Of a DNA stretch of 64,000 bases, positions 44,567 to 57,889 are shown in pieces. This stretch comes from Phlegmacium glaucopus (lineage: Eukaryota; Basidiomycota; Agaricomycetes; Agaricales; Cortinariaceae). The notes beneath the pieces are model-generated. The model saw nothing but the letters and a program-made list of their open reading frames with translations, was not told the DNA's origin and did no database searches. The first letter of the stretch is position 1, and every line of letters starts with the position of its first letter. Where the stretch lies: assembly GCA_015039465.1 (NCBI GenBank), contig MU130579.1:168187-232186 (forward strand). Reading direction: 5' to 3'. Made by a program: the position numbers and the translations under genes.

Positions 44567-45660
44567 TTAAATGTTTTCAACACTTCCCGATGATAGTGGC
44601 TGCGATTCGAAGCGAATAGCCGATACAACGGGCTTGCCGTCCAAAGGTTTCTCTGTGATGGTTACGGCCTTACCGCGGGCGACCCGATAAACAATAAGGA
44701 GTGGAGATAGGACCTATATATGAAGTTTGAATGAGTTTTCTTTATTGCTTTCCTGAAAAGTACGATAAGGCTGCGAATGCTTACATATACATGGACCAAC
44801 AGCTGCATTGGAATATATGATGCGTTAGCTTGCTGAAAGAACAGAATGAAGTAGACCAAGCTGAAGACGACCATAAGCGCCGAAGATTCAACGCAGATAA
44901 TAAGGACTGTCATATAGGGACTGTTATGTTCCACTCCCATTGTCTTCCGGGCGTATTTTTCGAAATGCAGAATTCGTAAAGTAATTAGGATGGCAGTGAG
45001 GACGTTGAGAATGACTGTGACGCCAGTCATCACCACGATGAAAATGAATCCGAATAGGATATTGAGAAGGCCGGAGGCTTGATAAATAAAACTGTCAATG
45101 CAGAAAAGGCGAGATGATTGCAACGACTCATACCAAGTGACATTAATCCCAGAAAGACGAGAACAGTGATCAGAGCTATTCGACGACCCCGCGAGATTCC
45201 ATCATATAGCACCGCACATCGCCAGAGCTAAGTAGGGCACAGGAAAAGAGAAACAGTCAAGACACCTTCCTTCATAGATCTTTTGAAAATTGCTTACCAT
45301 AAACCCATCAGCACCCCAATTAGCGAGTGTAGTACATATCGCACCCACAAGTCCATTTCGAAACAAGTATCTACCGTGGTAATAGTTGAGGTCATAGAAA
45401 ATGGTACGCGTGAGGGCAATAATCATTGTGATTATGTACACGGTACTGATTCCGACCATGAAGGTAACGTATAGCAGCAAAAAGTTCCTCATGCGTCGAG
45501 AGATGCCTTGTGACGTTTTCAGGAGGAGAGGAACGTAGGAGAAGGTGAGGGTAAGTATGCCTCCATACACCACTCCAGAAACGATGACACCTATCATCCA
45601 TAGTTCAAGAAAGATACCGTCACCTGGTCCATGGCCTGGTTGAGTGTTAACAAGTGACAT
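44567..45660 (-). CDS. Seven-transmembrane fungal protein of unknown function
   Basis: Four exons on the minus strand: 45660-45298, 45227-45134, 45077-44785, 44713-44567. Total 897 nt, 298 aa. Intron 2 uses an AAG acceptor; the other two introns end in TAG. Seven hydrophobic segments are visible, starting VSGVVYGGILTLTFSY, then LLLYVTFMVGISTVYIITM, a short third around GLVGAICTTLANWG, RIALITVLVFLGLMSL, GFIFIVVMTGVTVILNVL, VLIICVESSALMVVFSLVY and LLIVYRVARG. A short cytosolic tail rich in Ser/Thr follows. This layout (WRCAVLY after helix 3, RVARGKAVTITEKPL at the end) matches a large family of uncharacterised Agaricomycete membrane proteins, in my reading. Receptor function is speculative. Confidence 0.85.
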
Positions 45661-46960
45661 GAAAGGAGAGTTTTTTGGGAGAACCGTGACGAACGCGAGT
45701 CAAGAACCAAGTGGCGTACCACAGTTTATATAGGCACAGCTAGGCAGGGGAATATGTATGTACTCGGATCCATACAGATGCGAGACAACACTCTTCCGTC
45801 GCAGAACTTCAATGAGGCAGTGAGGCAATGAACTTCACCAAATATGATCCCGATAAGGAACACACGCCACGGGGCTCCACATCAAGTGACCAAGATAAAA
45901 GGTTATACATAGTGCACCAAGTAGGGGAATCACCAAAGGTGTTATGGAACTTGGCATCGTGATGGATGCTACGGCCAGCGCTCAGCGCCCAGGCTTTTCC
46001 AGCTTTCCACTCAAATGAAACAAACTTTCAAAAAATGTCAATTGATCAAATGTCCAAAAGAAAAATGTATATGAATGAAACGAAACAAAAAAATGATTGG
46101 GAGGATAGTATATAAAGGTACCCATACGTACGTACATTTATATTGTATGAAGAAAATTGCGGGGATTGCGAGTGAGATTTGAGTAGGGATTGGGGTAGGG
46201 ATTGGGGGGGGCCGAAATCATGAAGAAAGCCATTTGGGGGGAAACGCACAGGTCAAGTAAAACAAGGTGGGGGGTAGTGGATATGAACAGCACATAGAAC
46301 ACAACAAAACATTGAGGGGGAGACAAAAAACGAATGATGATGGATGATGGATGGATGGATTCAGGCGACCAGAGCAGGAAGGAAAAAAGAGAAAGAAAAA
46401 AAGAGACAACGTGAACACATTGGGCATGGGGATTAGGATGGACAGACGATGTGGATCAGATGGTGATCAGATGGTATAGTAGATTGTTTATGGTACTGAG
46501 ACGTTGATGTCTCTCCAAGATACCTTTGCGAAACATGAAAAAGGGGATAAGAGGCAAAGAAACAAGGAATGAACTTGGAAAGCGGGAAGAAACTCCCCTC
46601 CTCCAACACACAAAAAAAAGGCGCTCTAATCATCAAGCATCCTCCTCCACCCCTAAAATTTCTGCCTCCTCAACCACCCGTACCCAAATTGACAAACTGC
46701 AAAACAAAAGCATAGAGTTGGATGATATATATTTGGAAGAAGATAGGCATGAATGACGACGATGAGGAAAAGGAGAAAGTCGATAAAGAAAATCCGCCTT
46801 GATGACGACTTGTAAGAGTGTTGATTGTGTTTGGGGGGATGTCGTCGTCCTTGGTATCTTTGCAATTGGCATCGGTGTCGACAGGATCACCCTTATCGTC
46901 GATAACCGGCTCATCACCAACAGTAGTTGGCAACAACTGTCTATCGTGTGTGCCATCTAG
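45661..46960. other. Intergenic region
   Basis: Upstream of the seven-helix gene and downstream of the BCS1-like gene. TTTATATAGG near 45725 could be a TATA element for the former. GGGATTGGGGTAGGGATTGGGGGGGG (46185-46210) is G-rich. Frames here are short and unsupported. Confidence 0.5.
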
Positions 46961-49900
46961 TCACCATCCAAACGGCGAAGACGAGGATAATAAGGATGGG
47001 GAGGGTAGTGCAGCAGGTTTAAGACGGGTTGGGGGTAGGTCTTTCTTCGATTCACTATCATCACTATCGCTATCGCTGCTGGAGTCTTCAGATGAAGAGG
47101 AGGAGGAGGATACAGCAGGTTTCTTGGAGCGCTTTGAACGAGTAGTGCTCTTGGTAGATTTCGATTTGGGTTTATCCTCGTCCGCCGACAGCACTAGTAC
47201 CCCGCCCAAGGATGAAGAAGAGTGTTTCTTCTTCTTGATCGACTTTCTCTTCTTGACCTTATCATCCTCATTATCGCTCTCGCTCTCCTTCTCTCCTTCC
47301 TCCTCTGCTTTCTTCGGCTTCTCTTCACCATCTTTCTCCGATTTGTCTTCATTCTTTTCCTTATCATCATCATCACCATCTTTCATCTTTTTCTTTTTCT
47401 CCTTCTTCTCCTTCCTCTTCGCTCTCCTCTCCTTCTTCTTCTCACCATCCTCACCTTCCTCCGCTTCTTTCTTCTTCCTCTCTTCCTCTTCCTTCTCTTT
47501 ATCTTTCAATTGTTGCCTCATCTTCGCTAGTTCCTCCTCCTTTTCTTTCTCAGCCAACAAAGCTTTGACTTTCTCCAGTTCTTGGTCCTTTTTATCCTGC
47601 GCTTTCTTCGCTATAGCTTTTTCCTGAGCTTCCTTTTTACGTTTTTCGCGCTAGGGAATTTTGAGGATTAGATCTTGGGAAGTACGAATAAACGTAGAAT
47701 GAAACCCACCAGAGCTTGCTCCCTTATCTCTCTAGCATCTTTCTCGCGTTGAAGGCGTTCACGCATCTCACGTTCGCTCTTGACCCACGCTTCAACACCA
47801 TTAGCGGCCGCATCAGGTTGAGCTTTGTGTTTCAATAGATCTACGACAAAAGAAAAATAAATTAGAATTTGGACGATAACGTAACAAAAAAAAACGCGAA
47901 AATAAATAAATAATAATAATAATAATAAACTCACATCCTTGTAATCCAGCCACACTAAATTCTTCTTCCGGTACTCCATCAGCAAACGTTTTAGCAAGAA
48001 CAGCCAAAGTTTTGCGATCTAGTGGTTTAACTTTAGCTGTTATAGATGCGTCTGGTGGAGGTGGGAGATAGGCTGTGTTGGTAGCTCCGAATTGAGATTT
48101 GTCAAGTTTGGTGGTTGATTGAGATGGGGAATGGGGAGGGGATGATGGAGGAATAGGACTTCCAGAGTAAGTTTTTGGAAGTGGAGGTGGTGGTGGTTGT
48201 GAAGAGAATAGGGAAGTCCATAGCGTTGCTGACGGCGGTGGTGTATCAGCCAAAGGATCAATAGGTTTATAGACCCTCGTCGTCGGCCCGGATGATGATT
48301 TGGCAACTGGTTCATCTTCGGCCCGAGTGAGTTCTTGTACTTCGATGTTATCATCCAATTGAACGCTATCCAAATCGTTTTCCTCGTCTTCTTCGCATGG
48401 GAAGAAATTTCTGAAAAGAGCTTCGGCTTGCCATCGACTCGCGTTTTTGAACTCTACCCAGACGTCCATTCGACCTGGTCTGGAGAGAGCTGGATCTAGA
48501 CGTTCGAGGTGGTTGGTCGTTCTGTTGTAGACATTCGATTAGTTTTTGTGTTTTAGAAAAAGAGAGAATGAAAAAAAACACTGACGCGAATAATAATCTT
48601 CCTTCTGAAGCAGCAACACCATCCAAAGCATTCAACAATCCACTCAAACTAAGAGTGTTCATATCCGACAATCCATCTCTTCCGTACCTCCTCCTTCCAC
48701 TTCTAAACCCACCACTGCTTAAGCCACCACCAAACCCACCAAACAAATCCATTCCACCTCCTCCATCTCCTCTCCCTCCATCTCCACTACCAAACAGACT
48801 ACTTCCCCAACCACCACCACTTCCACCACCACTTCCACCACTCCCACCACCACCGCTACCACTTCCACTTCCATTCCCCCCGTCATCGCAGCTATCATCT
48901 TCCCTATTCGTACTCCTGACAAACGCCGCATCTAGATCTTCCAATAACAGCACACATCTGGCAGGTACTCTGCCCATCAATGCTGTCAATGTGTTATCCG
49001 AGATCCAAGATGCGGAAAGGGATACGACATAGATGTCTAACTGGAGTTGTCCTGCTAGTGCGTGAATGAGGGATGATTTGCCGGATCCGGGGACTCCGTG
49101 GAGGAGGTAACCTCGGCGGAAAGGTATACCACGGTCCGCATACCACTATTAGGAGGAGATGGTTAGATTGATTGGAGAGGAAGAGAGACGACTTGCTTTC
49201 TCGCTCTTCAAGAAATCTCGAGCATCATCTAACAACATCTCCTTGACACCTGGGTTTAAAACGATACTAGCCATAGGTCGTTTATGTCTTGAATCCGTCC
49301 AACGCCAAGAACCATGAGCATCTGCGAAATAGATCTGGATGCGATGCACGGCTTCAGCTTCGTATTCCTTTTTAGCTTGAAGGACTAATTGTTTGAGGAT
49401 TGCGTTGGAACGTGCAACGACGCTAGTGAGAGTGGGCGTCAGTTAGGTTCTCGATAGAGGTGGGGGGGAGAAGATACCTAATAGATAACATTTCAGAGCC
49501 CGTCTCTTGTTTCCTCCCTCTCCTAACCCTCAACCAATGTCCCTTGTAAAAGATCGTATGGGTTGTATCGTAGGTAGGTTGGAAAACAACTCTTGTCTTC
49601 GGTCTCCCTTCACCGTCTTCCCCAGGTCCACCAATAGTGTTGTTATTCCCGTTATTCCCGGAAACAGCTACTTCCCACTGATCCCAATCATCATCCTCTG
49701 CGGATCTATATGTTGAAGAAGAGGCATTAACAGAAGATGCTGCGCTTGAGGCACCTCCTGGGAGAGCTGTACGTGTTGTTGTTTCGAATTCACGGGAACG
49801 TTGCCATTCGGGGCGACGAGAGAGCCAAAGCATCAGCCAGTCATAAGGAAAGTCTTCCTCGCTGAAGTGGGCTGTGAGAAAGAAAGCTGCGGAGGGGGTG

Positions 49901-50149
49901 TTAGTAAGGTGAGGTGAGATGAGATGGGAGAGGAAAAGGTACTTGCAATTGACGAAATGTGACCTACAAAACGTTTTTGTTAGTTAGTTAGCTTGAGGTA
50001 GGTCGAAGGATTACATACCAAGCAGAGCTAGATACCCTTCTAGCAGTTTCAACGGTACCTCCTAGCACGACCAATTTCATGCCATCGATGACGGAGGAAC
50101 CGCCTGAACCGCCTACCAAAGGCTGCATGAGGGACTTTAGAACATCCAT
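46961..50149 (-). CDS. BCS1-like AAA ATPase with long Lys/Glu-rich tail
   Basis: Eight exons on the minus strand: 50149-50019, 49963-49947 (17 nt), 49886-49478, 49422-49197, 49145-48586, 48521-47935, 47840-47710, 47650-46961. Total 2751 nt, 916 aa. Introns 2 and 4 start GCAAGT, so they are GC-AG. The BCS1 N-terminal domain (ETARRVSS, HFSEEDFPYDW, LSRRPEW) is followed by the AAA core: P-loop GVPGSGKS at 278-285, Walker B LLLEDLD at 327-333, and TTNHLERLDPALSRPGR at about 449-465. A Gly/Ser-rich insert follows Walker B. After about residue 660 a highly charged EREMRERLQREKDAREI coiled coil and a K/E/S tail run to the end. BCS1 proteins translocate the Rieske protein in mitochondria at about 450 aa; this one is twice as long, so its role and location may differ. 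Confidence 0.9.
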
Positions 50150-52063
50150 GGTTGTGTTATAGAGAGTTAGAATGTGGGGTTTTTAGACTCTTGTAAGGAG
50201 TCAGATGAGTATGAGCGCTTGTTAACTGTTGCTTTACTGGGCGACTTTCGTTATCGATGAACTTTGTCAGGTGGTTTCCCGGTGAGAGATACCAAAAGTG
50301 AATAAAGACAAACGACCACCTGGAGAGAAGGAAGGCGATGTTTGTTTGGTTCGGAACTCCTTCCTACTGCAGGTATGTGGCAGTTGGTGGAATGGAAGGA
50401 CAGGCGTGTGAGAAAAAAAAAACAACAAGAGCAGAATTTGGGGATATGTAATATGACTCTATATGACTATAGATTATAAAGAAGGGGGTTAATGGAACGA
50501 GAAGCCCCGGGACCGAGGTTGGCGCTTGACAAGGTAAGCGACCAAAAGGTGATATGGAAGGCTGAGCAGCTATCAACCAAATGTCTTTCGTTCGAGACAG
50601 GGTCAAGACGCGTCAGCTGAACCAACACTCTGTCAGCATCTTTACACATGCTGTGAATCATTACCCAACCCTGTAATACAACCCATATACACCACAGTAA
50701 CGCCCCTCGAGCCTCGAGGCGGGGTCAATTTAATTGCTTCCGTTGTCGCTAAGCTTCTGCCACAGCCGGCGGGCCGTGTCATGGTGCTTAATTGCAGTGA
50801 TGATGCGATGCAATGGATGGAAGCTATGTACGATAAAAGCAATGTAATTAGAGGATTGTCGTTTAGATAAATTTCCGTAAAGGTTTTTTTTTAAAATAAA
50901 AATGTCAAAGTTTATTCTACATGCTGCGCGTTATATATCTTATCAAACTTTAAGCATAGATCTTTCTCATTACAACAGAAAGTTGGAGGATGCGTTTTAT
51001 ACATAGCAAAAAAGAAAATCGCAGATCCCGACCGTTGATCGGGGGGGATAATTGACACTAGTTCCAAGTTGGCTCTCTAGCTGCCAAGAATCCCAAGATA
51101 ACGGGTTTGAAAATAACCCGAGATAACCCGTCCTGAGTTGGTTGCATCGATAAATACTTACAAAGTTTGCAATCATCACAAGACTTTTTTTCGGAACTGA
51201 AGAAGCAACGAGAAATTACAATCCCCTTTTACCTTGATTAAGAGCTTATTCATCAGGGTGACCATCATTTACCAACTTGCTGGACCCGCAAGAGAATTTT
51301 TGGGTTTTTTGTATGGTGAGGACATAAATCTTACGGAAAGCTCAAGGAAAGCTACATAGGTGCCGGCCGATACTGCCGTTATCAAAGTTGGCAGCAGCCA
51401 TGCATGGTTAAGTACTTGAAAAGTTTTCATGCTAATTTACAATCCACAATTGCATTCCTGACATACTTCTAAAGCGGCTGATTTGCTGAATGGTCATTCT
51501 TCTCGATTGTATGTTAAAATAAGATCATTTTAAAATCTCTTATACCCAAGTTGACGGTATTCATCATTCAGTTGGAGATAAATTTGGAAGCTTCAAAATT
51601 CTCAATTCTTTGGTAAGTACTGCAATGGACTATAAACAGAAATCCAAATGATCATCACTGAGCTACTGTGCTCAGTTCTCAGGCAGCCAGCGAGTACTAC
51701 GAGTAATTGGATGGTAATACTTGAGTGGTCTTACTCTTCATGTTGGAAACTGGAAACTGCCAGTCCTTGAGAGGCAAGATACATATGTTGTGTATATGGT
51801 CATAACAGTGGTGAAGGTGTGGAAAAATCAACAGAAACATACCGGGAGACGGGGGCAAAAGGAACTTCTTATTGACGTTGACAAGGTCAATAGAAGGAAT
51901 GAGGAAAACAATATGAATGTGAAAATTGAATATGTGCACATCTCGTAAGACCACATGAGATGATGATACTAAAATGATATATAAAATACCAAGGAAAAGA
52001 GAATAGGTAATGCGAGCAGCGACACAGACCTGGAGCTTGTAGTGGCAAAATTAAAACTGGCAC
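50150..52063. other. Divergent promoter region
   Basis: 1.9 kb between the starts of the BCS1-like gene and gene A. No gene, RNA gene or mobile element is supported. CCCCTCGAGCCTCGAGGCGGGG at about 50703 is a short GC-rich inverted repeat. The left D2 copy does not extend into this region. Confidence 0.5.
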
Positions 52064-54884
52064 GTGATGACTTCTGATGGACAAACTCCCAACGCTACGC
52101 TTTGCCATTTGGTCCTCATGGTATCCATCCCAGAAGAGCCACCACCTCTAGATCCATTCCATAGCGCAGACCCTCTAAGTCGAAGATACAACTCTACATC
52201 TACTTCTCCTACTAGCACCGCACAACTGTCAACGCCTAGTACACCCACGCAGCCTCCAGTTCGAGTTTGGACTTTTAATGATACAACTGCTGCAGCTGGA
52301 ACATCAAAGCTACAGTCGTACGTTGATGATCTTGTAAAATCTGATGAAATTAAAAATCAGAAGAAAAACAACTGGAAGAGATTGAGTGTTGGTGATCGAC
52401 TTAAGAAATTGGGGAAAGAATTGGGGAGGTTTGGGAGGGATAAGGACCATGCAGTCGTGACTTTGACAGCTTTAGGATCACGGCAGATGGTAGTGGCACA
52501 GTCTGGTAGTGCTCCTATGCCCGACTGGCGGCCTGCATGTGAGACAAGTCTGTCGACATCTCCCAATGACTTGAGCACGTTACCAGAGGCTCGTACAGAC
52601 GACCATACATCTCTTCAACTCGGCTCACAGGAACAATTTGAACCTGAACCAGAGGCTACAACTCTAGCAACAACAATCCATCGCCTCATTGACTCCCTCC
52701 CTCTAAATACCGCTTCCATCCCTCCGGAAGCCACATCACCTTTCTCCACTCCGACCCTCTCCCAACCTCTATCCCCCTATTCGCTTCAAACTCCCCTGCC
52801 TACTCCTACAGATAACTCACCTGAGCCACAATCACAACCACAACTTAAAGACTCCCGACTCATCGCTCTACTCTCCAATGCCTCATTCATGAACGGTTCA
52901 TCTCTAAAAGGAAAACCCAGTATATGGAGTATCCTAGAAAACATCCATCGTCCTTTTTCTTCTCCAAACCCCGCAAATTCGCATCTAGATCCTAGTACTC
53001 AACATAACGATTCGGAAATTCAGTCTTTGAAGCCACCACCAGTACCAGCAGCTTCAAATATATATCACAACCAGGTGGCAAACGAGTCATCGCCGAGCAT
53101 GGCCTTCTCTGAAACGTCTAGTATCATGGTTTACTCTCCTCTATTTCCTACCCAATCCGATTTCGTCGAATTGGCCGAACTCGTACCATTTGAGGCCGAA
53201 TCTTGTGAGACGGAAATGCAAGCGGAGGAGCAAGTTGTGACGAACCCAGATATGGGTGGGGATCCTGGACTCGACTCGAAGGTAGTGTCTGGTGAAAGAA
53301 ACGTTGGTGGCGACTCCCAAGAGGGTCAAGGAGGAACGGTTTGGACTTTGGTGTGGCCATTTTCGATATGGTATGGTCCAGACCAGACCCAACGGAGTAT
53401 ATCCCAAACAGCTTCTTTAATGGGTGTTGCTGCTGCTGCTGAACAACAATCTGCGGATTCCACAACATCTCCTCAAGTCGGAACGAGTGATCCCGGTTCA
53501 CCAACATCACCAAATCAAAAAATCAGATCTGTAAAATCACAAAAAAGTATACGTGCTTGGGTTCCTTCATTGTCAAAAATATCCGTTCAAGCTTTCTGGT
53601 GGGGTTATCGTCTGTAAGTAAACCTCCTCCATCCATCCTTTCTCAGACGCTCATCCCTCCTTAAAATATGACCAGATATCTCCCCCCACCGATCCTCGAA
53701 ATCCTAAGCGACAAGACCTTAGAAGCAGCCAAACGATCGGCAGTGATAACAACAGCCTTGACCTGGTTTTTCAATAACCTACCTGTTGACGTATTTCCAC
53801 CGCCTATGAGGCCTGGTCTTATCCTGCTTCAACGCTTGGTTCCGCTTTTAGGTTATATTGGGTCGTTTATTTCGTGGAGTTGGAGTACAATTAGGGGTTA
53901 TGATGTTGGTGAGTTTATATTCTTTTTTTTGGATGGATGGATAGATTTGAATGTTGATGGTTTTCTTTTTTACTTTTTTGGGAAGGGTATGGTGTTACGT
54001 TAACTGCTACTTGGATTCTACCCGTTGCTTTGATTCCCGGGACGTGGTACGAGCAGGATTTCCCAAAATCTCCAAGTCCAAGTTCGCCTATTCCGCTTCC
54101 GCGTCCTTTGTCAATGCAGTCATTTATACCTCCTACGCCGACTGACCATGATATCCCGACGAGTCTGTATGCTACGCCAATGTCTTCTGTGGCATTTGGT
54201 TCACCTGCACTTCCTCCTCCTACTGCTATCAATGGCGAGAATTGGGAATTAGATTCGTCGTTAGCCTCATCTTCACCCTCGTGGTCATTGTATTCACCAC
54301 CACTGCTACCACCACCGTTACATATATCATCTCCAACTCATTATCCAACGACGATTCCTCCAAATTCACCTAACAGTCTTTATTTCACGCCAACTCCAAC
54401 TCCAACTTTACAGGAGCCGCTCACTCTTAATAACCCTTCTTCAGTCCCCTCATCACCTCGAAGTCGTACAGCCCACTCGAACAGCCGGGTGGGATCATCT
54501 TCTCCTTTAATCAACAACATCCCGCCTCCTATAGCGATCTACAACGCCATCCCACCACCACCATCGCCCACAACTCCAACTCCAACCCCAATTTCAATTC
54601 CAATAGCACCTACGCCTACCGAACTACCACCCGTACCTCCTGAACGCCCATTCAGTCCAAAGCTGATAAATCGGTTATTGCGTGGACCTGTGTTGCAGAC
54701 GGTGCCGCTTCCTGATGTGGATGATGTGGATGGTGGCATTGGTGTTGGTGTTGGTGTGAGTAACGGTTTGGTGGATCGGACTAGGAGTTCAAGTTTGAAG
54801 AAGAAGAAGAATGCAAAGGTTGAGAGTAGTAGTCGGAGAATGAAGACTTCATTGACATTGAATCCAAGTCGAAGGAATGATTGA
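52064..54884 (+). CDS. Large Ser/Pro-rich protein A with central hydrophobic segments
   Basis: Three exons: 52064-53613, 53676-53908, 53986-54884. Introns are 62 and 77 nt, GT-AG. Total 2682 nt, 893 aa. The start at 52064 has a purine at -3; ATG 52115 is an alternative. Residues 80-130 hold a basic helix region (DDLVKSDEIKNQKKNNWKRL, DRLKKLGKELG). A conserved central part (about 440-625) includes WPFSIWYGPDQTQRS, FWWGYRL and three hydrophobic stretches (ALTWFFNNLP, LLGYIGSFISW, TLTATWILPVALIPG). The rest is low-complexity Ser/Pro/Thr and a basic SLKKKKNAK near the end. No known domain is recognised. The central part looks membrane-associated. The decayed twin at 18724-21412 preserves the same core best. 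Gene B follows on the same strand in both copies. Confidence 0.82.
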
Positions 54885-56975
54885 GGTTTATGCATCATGG
54901 GTTCTATCTCTGGTCCAATATTCCTTTTATACCACTTCTGGAATTGTACAACTCATGTGTGCTTAGTGTTGTATTATTACCTCTTTTTTTCTCTTTCAGA
55001 CAACCACTTTCGAAATTGATCCTGGAACCGACCTTGAAGCATCATCGAATTTTTTGGAATTAGTTTGATACACCACTCGAGTTCCCACTTGTCTATTGCT
55101 GGCCAAAGGTCTATCAATGCTTGCCCACTCCTCCATCACGAAATGCCTAGTGTTCTGCAAGTGCGTCGTCTAGTGAACGTCAGAGTAATTTTTGATGGAG
55201 TAAACATGGACTTCGAACCTGTGTAAGTACTTATAATAATAATAACAAGCCCTTTGTCTTCAAACCCTTCTACTACTACTAAGGTTCGTTCGCTGGTCAA
55301 ATCCCAAACCTTGTCAGTTGATTACATCAAAAACAAAAACAAAAATCAGCAGTTGTAGCATCGTATGATGATGATTTCGTATCTTCCAAAGACTCCAAGT
55401 TGTACTACTTGACTAAACGACCCGCAGCCTGCCACAGTTCACACTCAGTAAAAAGCGAATGTCGCGTGAACGTTTGAACGTTGATCACTTTCGATGATGT
55501 TATGTTATGCTACTTTGTATAGTACGAATATCATGTGAATGCTTGTATGATGTTACATAAATAACGGTGCATGTATAATATTTAACCACATCTACGTGAG
55601 TAATACCGCCAACGAAAACTGACCGATGACTCTCAGTTTCTTTTGCGCCATTAGTAGCATCCGTTTAAGCTGGAGAAATTTATGCAATTTTTTTAGATAC
55701 CTCAGGCTAAACCCTGTCATCGTTGTTGACTTCAGTGATGACAGCCGTGGCGACCGTTCCCCTCGATAGTAGGAGTGGATGGTTTACAATCCGATGACAC
55801 CAACTTGAAAAAGGGAGGATCAGGGTGGCGCTGCTAGAGTTAGAAAAAGTTGGGGGCACGCACGGAATTGTCGAAGGAACGAGCTTGGTAATGAAGTGGT
55901 ATGTCTGAGACAGGATGACATAGGACGACAGTGTATGGAACTAGTTCCTAGTAGAAGGAAGATAAGGCGCTGCTAGACTGTCGAATGATCGTTCCCTGTC
56001 ATCGAGAATTCTTTTTTGTACAAGCAGTACTATCAACGAAGAATCCAATGTTGAGTAACCTCCAAAGCGTGCGACGTATCGGGCCCGGGGATGAGCGTTG
56101 GAGCTTCGCAGCCTCCAGTCGATCTGGGGTTGTGACATTGGGGTGGTGGGTAGATCCTAAAAAACCATGAGACACGAGGTGGCTTGTTGATGTCCAACCA
56201 GAAGCCGCATGAATTTATAGTTATGTGATGTAAACAAAATTCTGCTGATATAAAAGAGATAGATATCAGTGCGAGAGTGGCGAGGGGTATCAAGGGTTTC
56301 TTCCTCCTGCCAACAAAGGTTCCTGGTCATTGAAAGGGTGAAAATCATATGGGATCCTACAGTCATCGTCTTCCCTTCCGGCCGCCTTTTTTAAATTTGG
56401 ACTTCCCGTAGTCTCGTCATGGGATTCCCAACAGATGACTTGAACTTCGAGCCCCTCTACGACGATAGATGGTTTCTACGAAGCACGAGGTCGCGGTGTC
56501 AACAAGTTTTGTTGTCCAAGGGGGTCTACGGTCTAGTCGAGTCGATACTAGGAGATAAATTTGCCTGAGAAGATACACGTTTATGAGGAGCCCACTGGAT
56601 GGATGTAAATTGAGGTGACACAGCGATCGCTTGGTTAACTTGATGAATATTGATAAACTTTTCAAACTCAGCTAGACCGCTCCTTCTATCGACTCAAATT
56701 AAAACGGTTTTTACTTCATCGAAGAGCCGGTCACCGGTCTGCCGCAGTGGGAGTCTCGAGAGCCTAACGTCGGACTGTCTAAAACAATTCACTCATGTAA
56801 AAAATGGGTAAGATTTAAGGATAGATGTCGACTTCGCTATTCTCCAGAGGCAAAAGAGGGTAGGACTGGACCGTACAAGGACCGTAGTGGCGGTGGTGTT
56901 TTGCTTAAATACCCCTCTAATATCTGCTTCAGAACTCAGAATCCTACTTCATCGTCAAGTTTCATTGTCCTCAAC
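54885..56975. other. Spacer between genes A and B
   Basis: Matches 16899-18723 in reverse. It contains a roughly 130-bp segment (54942-55073) absent from the left copy. Frames near 56419 starting MGFPTDDLNFEPLYDDRW are interrupted. The last 100 bp before 56976 include TTAAATACCCC near 56906, a possible TATA-like element for gene B. Confidence 0.5.
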
Positions 56976-57889
56976 ATGGTCGGAACCATTAAACAACAGC
57001 TCTACATTTCAGGAGTCCCTAAAGGCATGACTTTCAGGGTCACTGCCCTCAACCTCTTGCCGCCTGATCCCCCAAAGGAGTGGCGCGCTACGCTCTACAC
57101 TGCCGCAGGTGTTGAACGCGTAAGTTATCTCTGTCAAATACTTGTAAAATGAGGTATTTACTAGTCTTACTTGCATACGGATCATCAGAAAGCACCCTTC
57201 ACCGTCGATCCCAGCGTGAATGGAGGCCACATGGGCGAAGTCAAGATGTATGGCGCCCATGCCTTCCCAACGTGAGCGATTTTTTTTTCATACGATGAAT
57301 ATAAGTAATATATGGGCATTTCTTCAGCAATAGCCTCGGTGCGCGTCTTGAGATCCTTTGGGAGCTTGTCGGCACACCCACTCGTTCTCAATCAGGAGGT
57401 GTCGAGATGGATGTCGCGCCAGACACCGTCGATCACCCTGCCGACAGAGTCCTAGGTGAGGATGCGCCCGAACCAACTGAGGGTGAGTCAGAGCCACCTG
57501 TCGACCCCAACGACCCCGCCGTCTGGCAGACGAAGCTTGAAGATCTCACCGACGAGTCTCCTGCACGTGCCGATGAGCCTGTGCGCACTGGCCGCCTCAT
57601 CGTTGAGACCACAAAGTGGGGACTCATACAGCGTCCCGACTACGTCAGCGTCGTCTACCAAGTGGGGAGCGCAACGCCTTTACGGGTAGTCTCCAGTGTG
57701 GCGGCGACAATTATCTCTATGCCCAAGGACGCCTTGTTCGTGATTGGTATCAACACGGAAACTCAGCAAATTGGCATTAATGGTGTCCAAGAAACTAACA
57801 TAGCCAACACATTGACTAGTTATATGATTCAGGGAATATTTTACATCCATGAGAAGGCGTTTGGGTGGGTGTTTGGGAAGTTCTGGTGA
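56976..57889 (+). CDS. Conserved hypothetical protein B
   Basis: Three exons: 56976-57119, 57189-57271, 57328-57889. Total 789 nt, 262 aa; introns are 69 and 56 nt, GT-AG. The N-terminal part (LYISGVPKGMTFRVTALNLL, WRATLYTAAGVER) and the C-terminal part (RLIVETTKWG, YVSVVYQVGSATPLRVVSS, FVIGINTETQQIGINGV) look like beta-rich folds joined by an acidic linker (residues 100-145). There is no signal peptide or membrane helix. No family is recognised. The paralogue at 15983-16898 has the same exon lengths. The protein may act in the cytosol; nothing more can be said. Confidence 0.85.

Noticed and set aside
46818..47627. 269-codon Ser/Phe-rich plus-strand ORF
   Set aside because: Antisense of the K/E-rich tail of the BCS1-like gene, which has a full splice model on the other strand.
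48568..49032. Proline-rich plus-strand ORF
   Set aside because: Antisense of the Gly-rich insert in the AAA protein.
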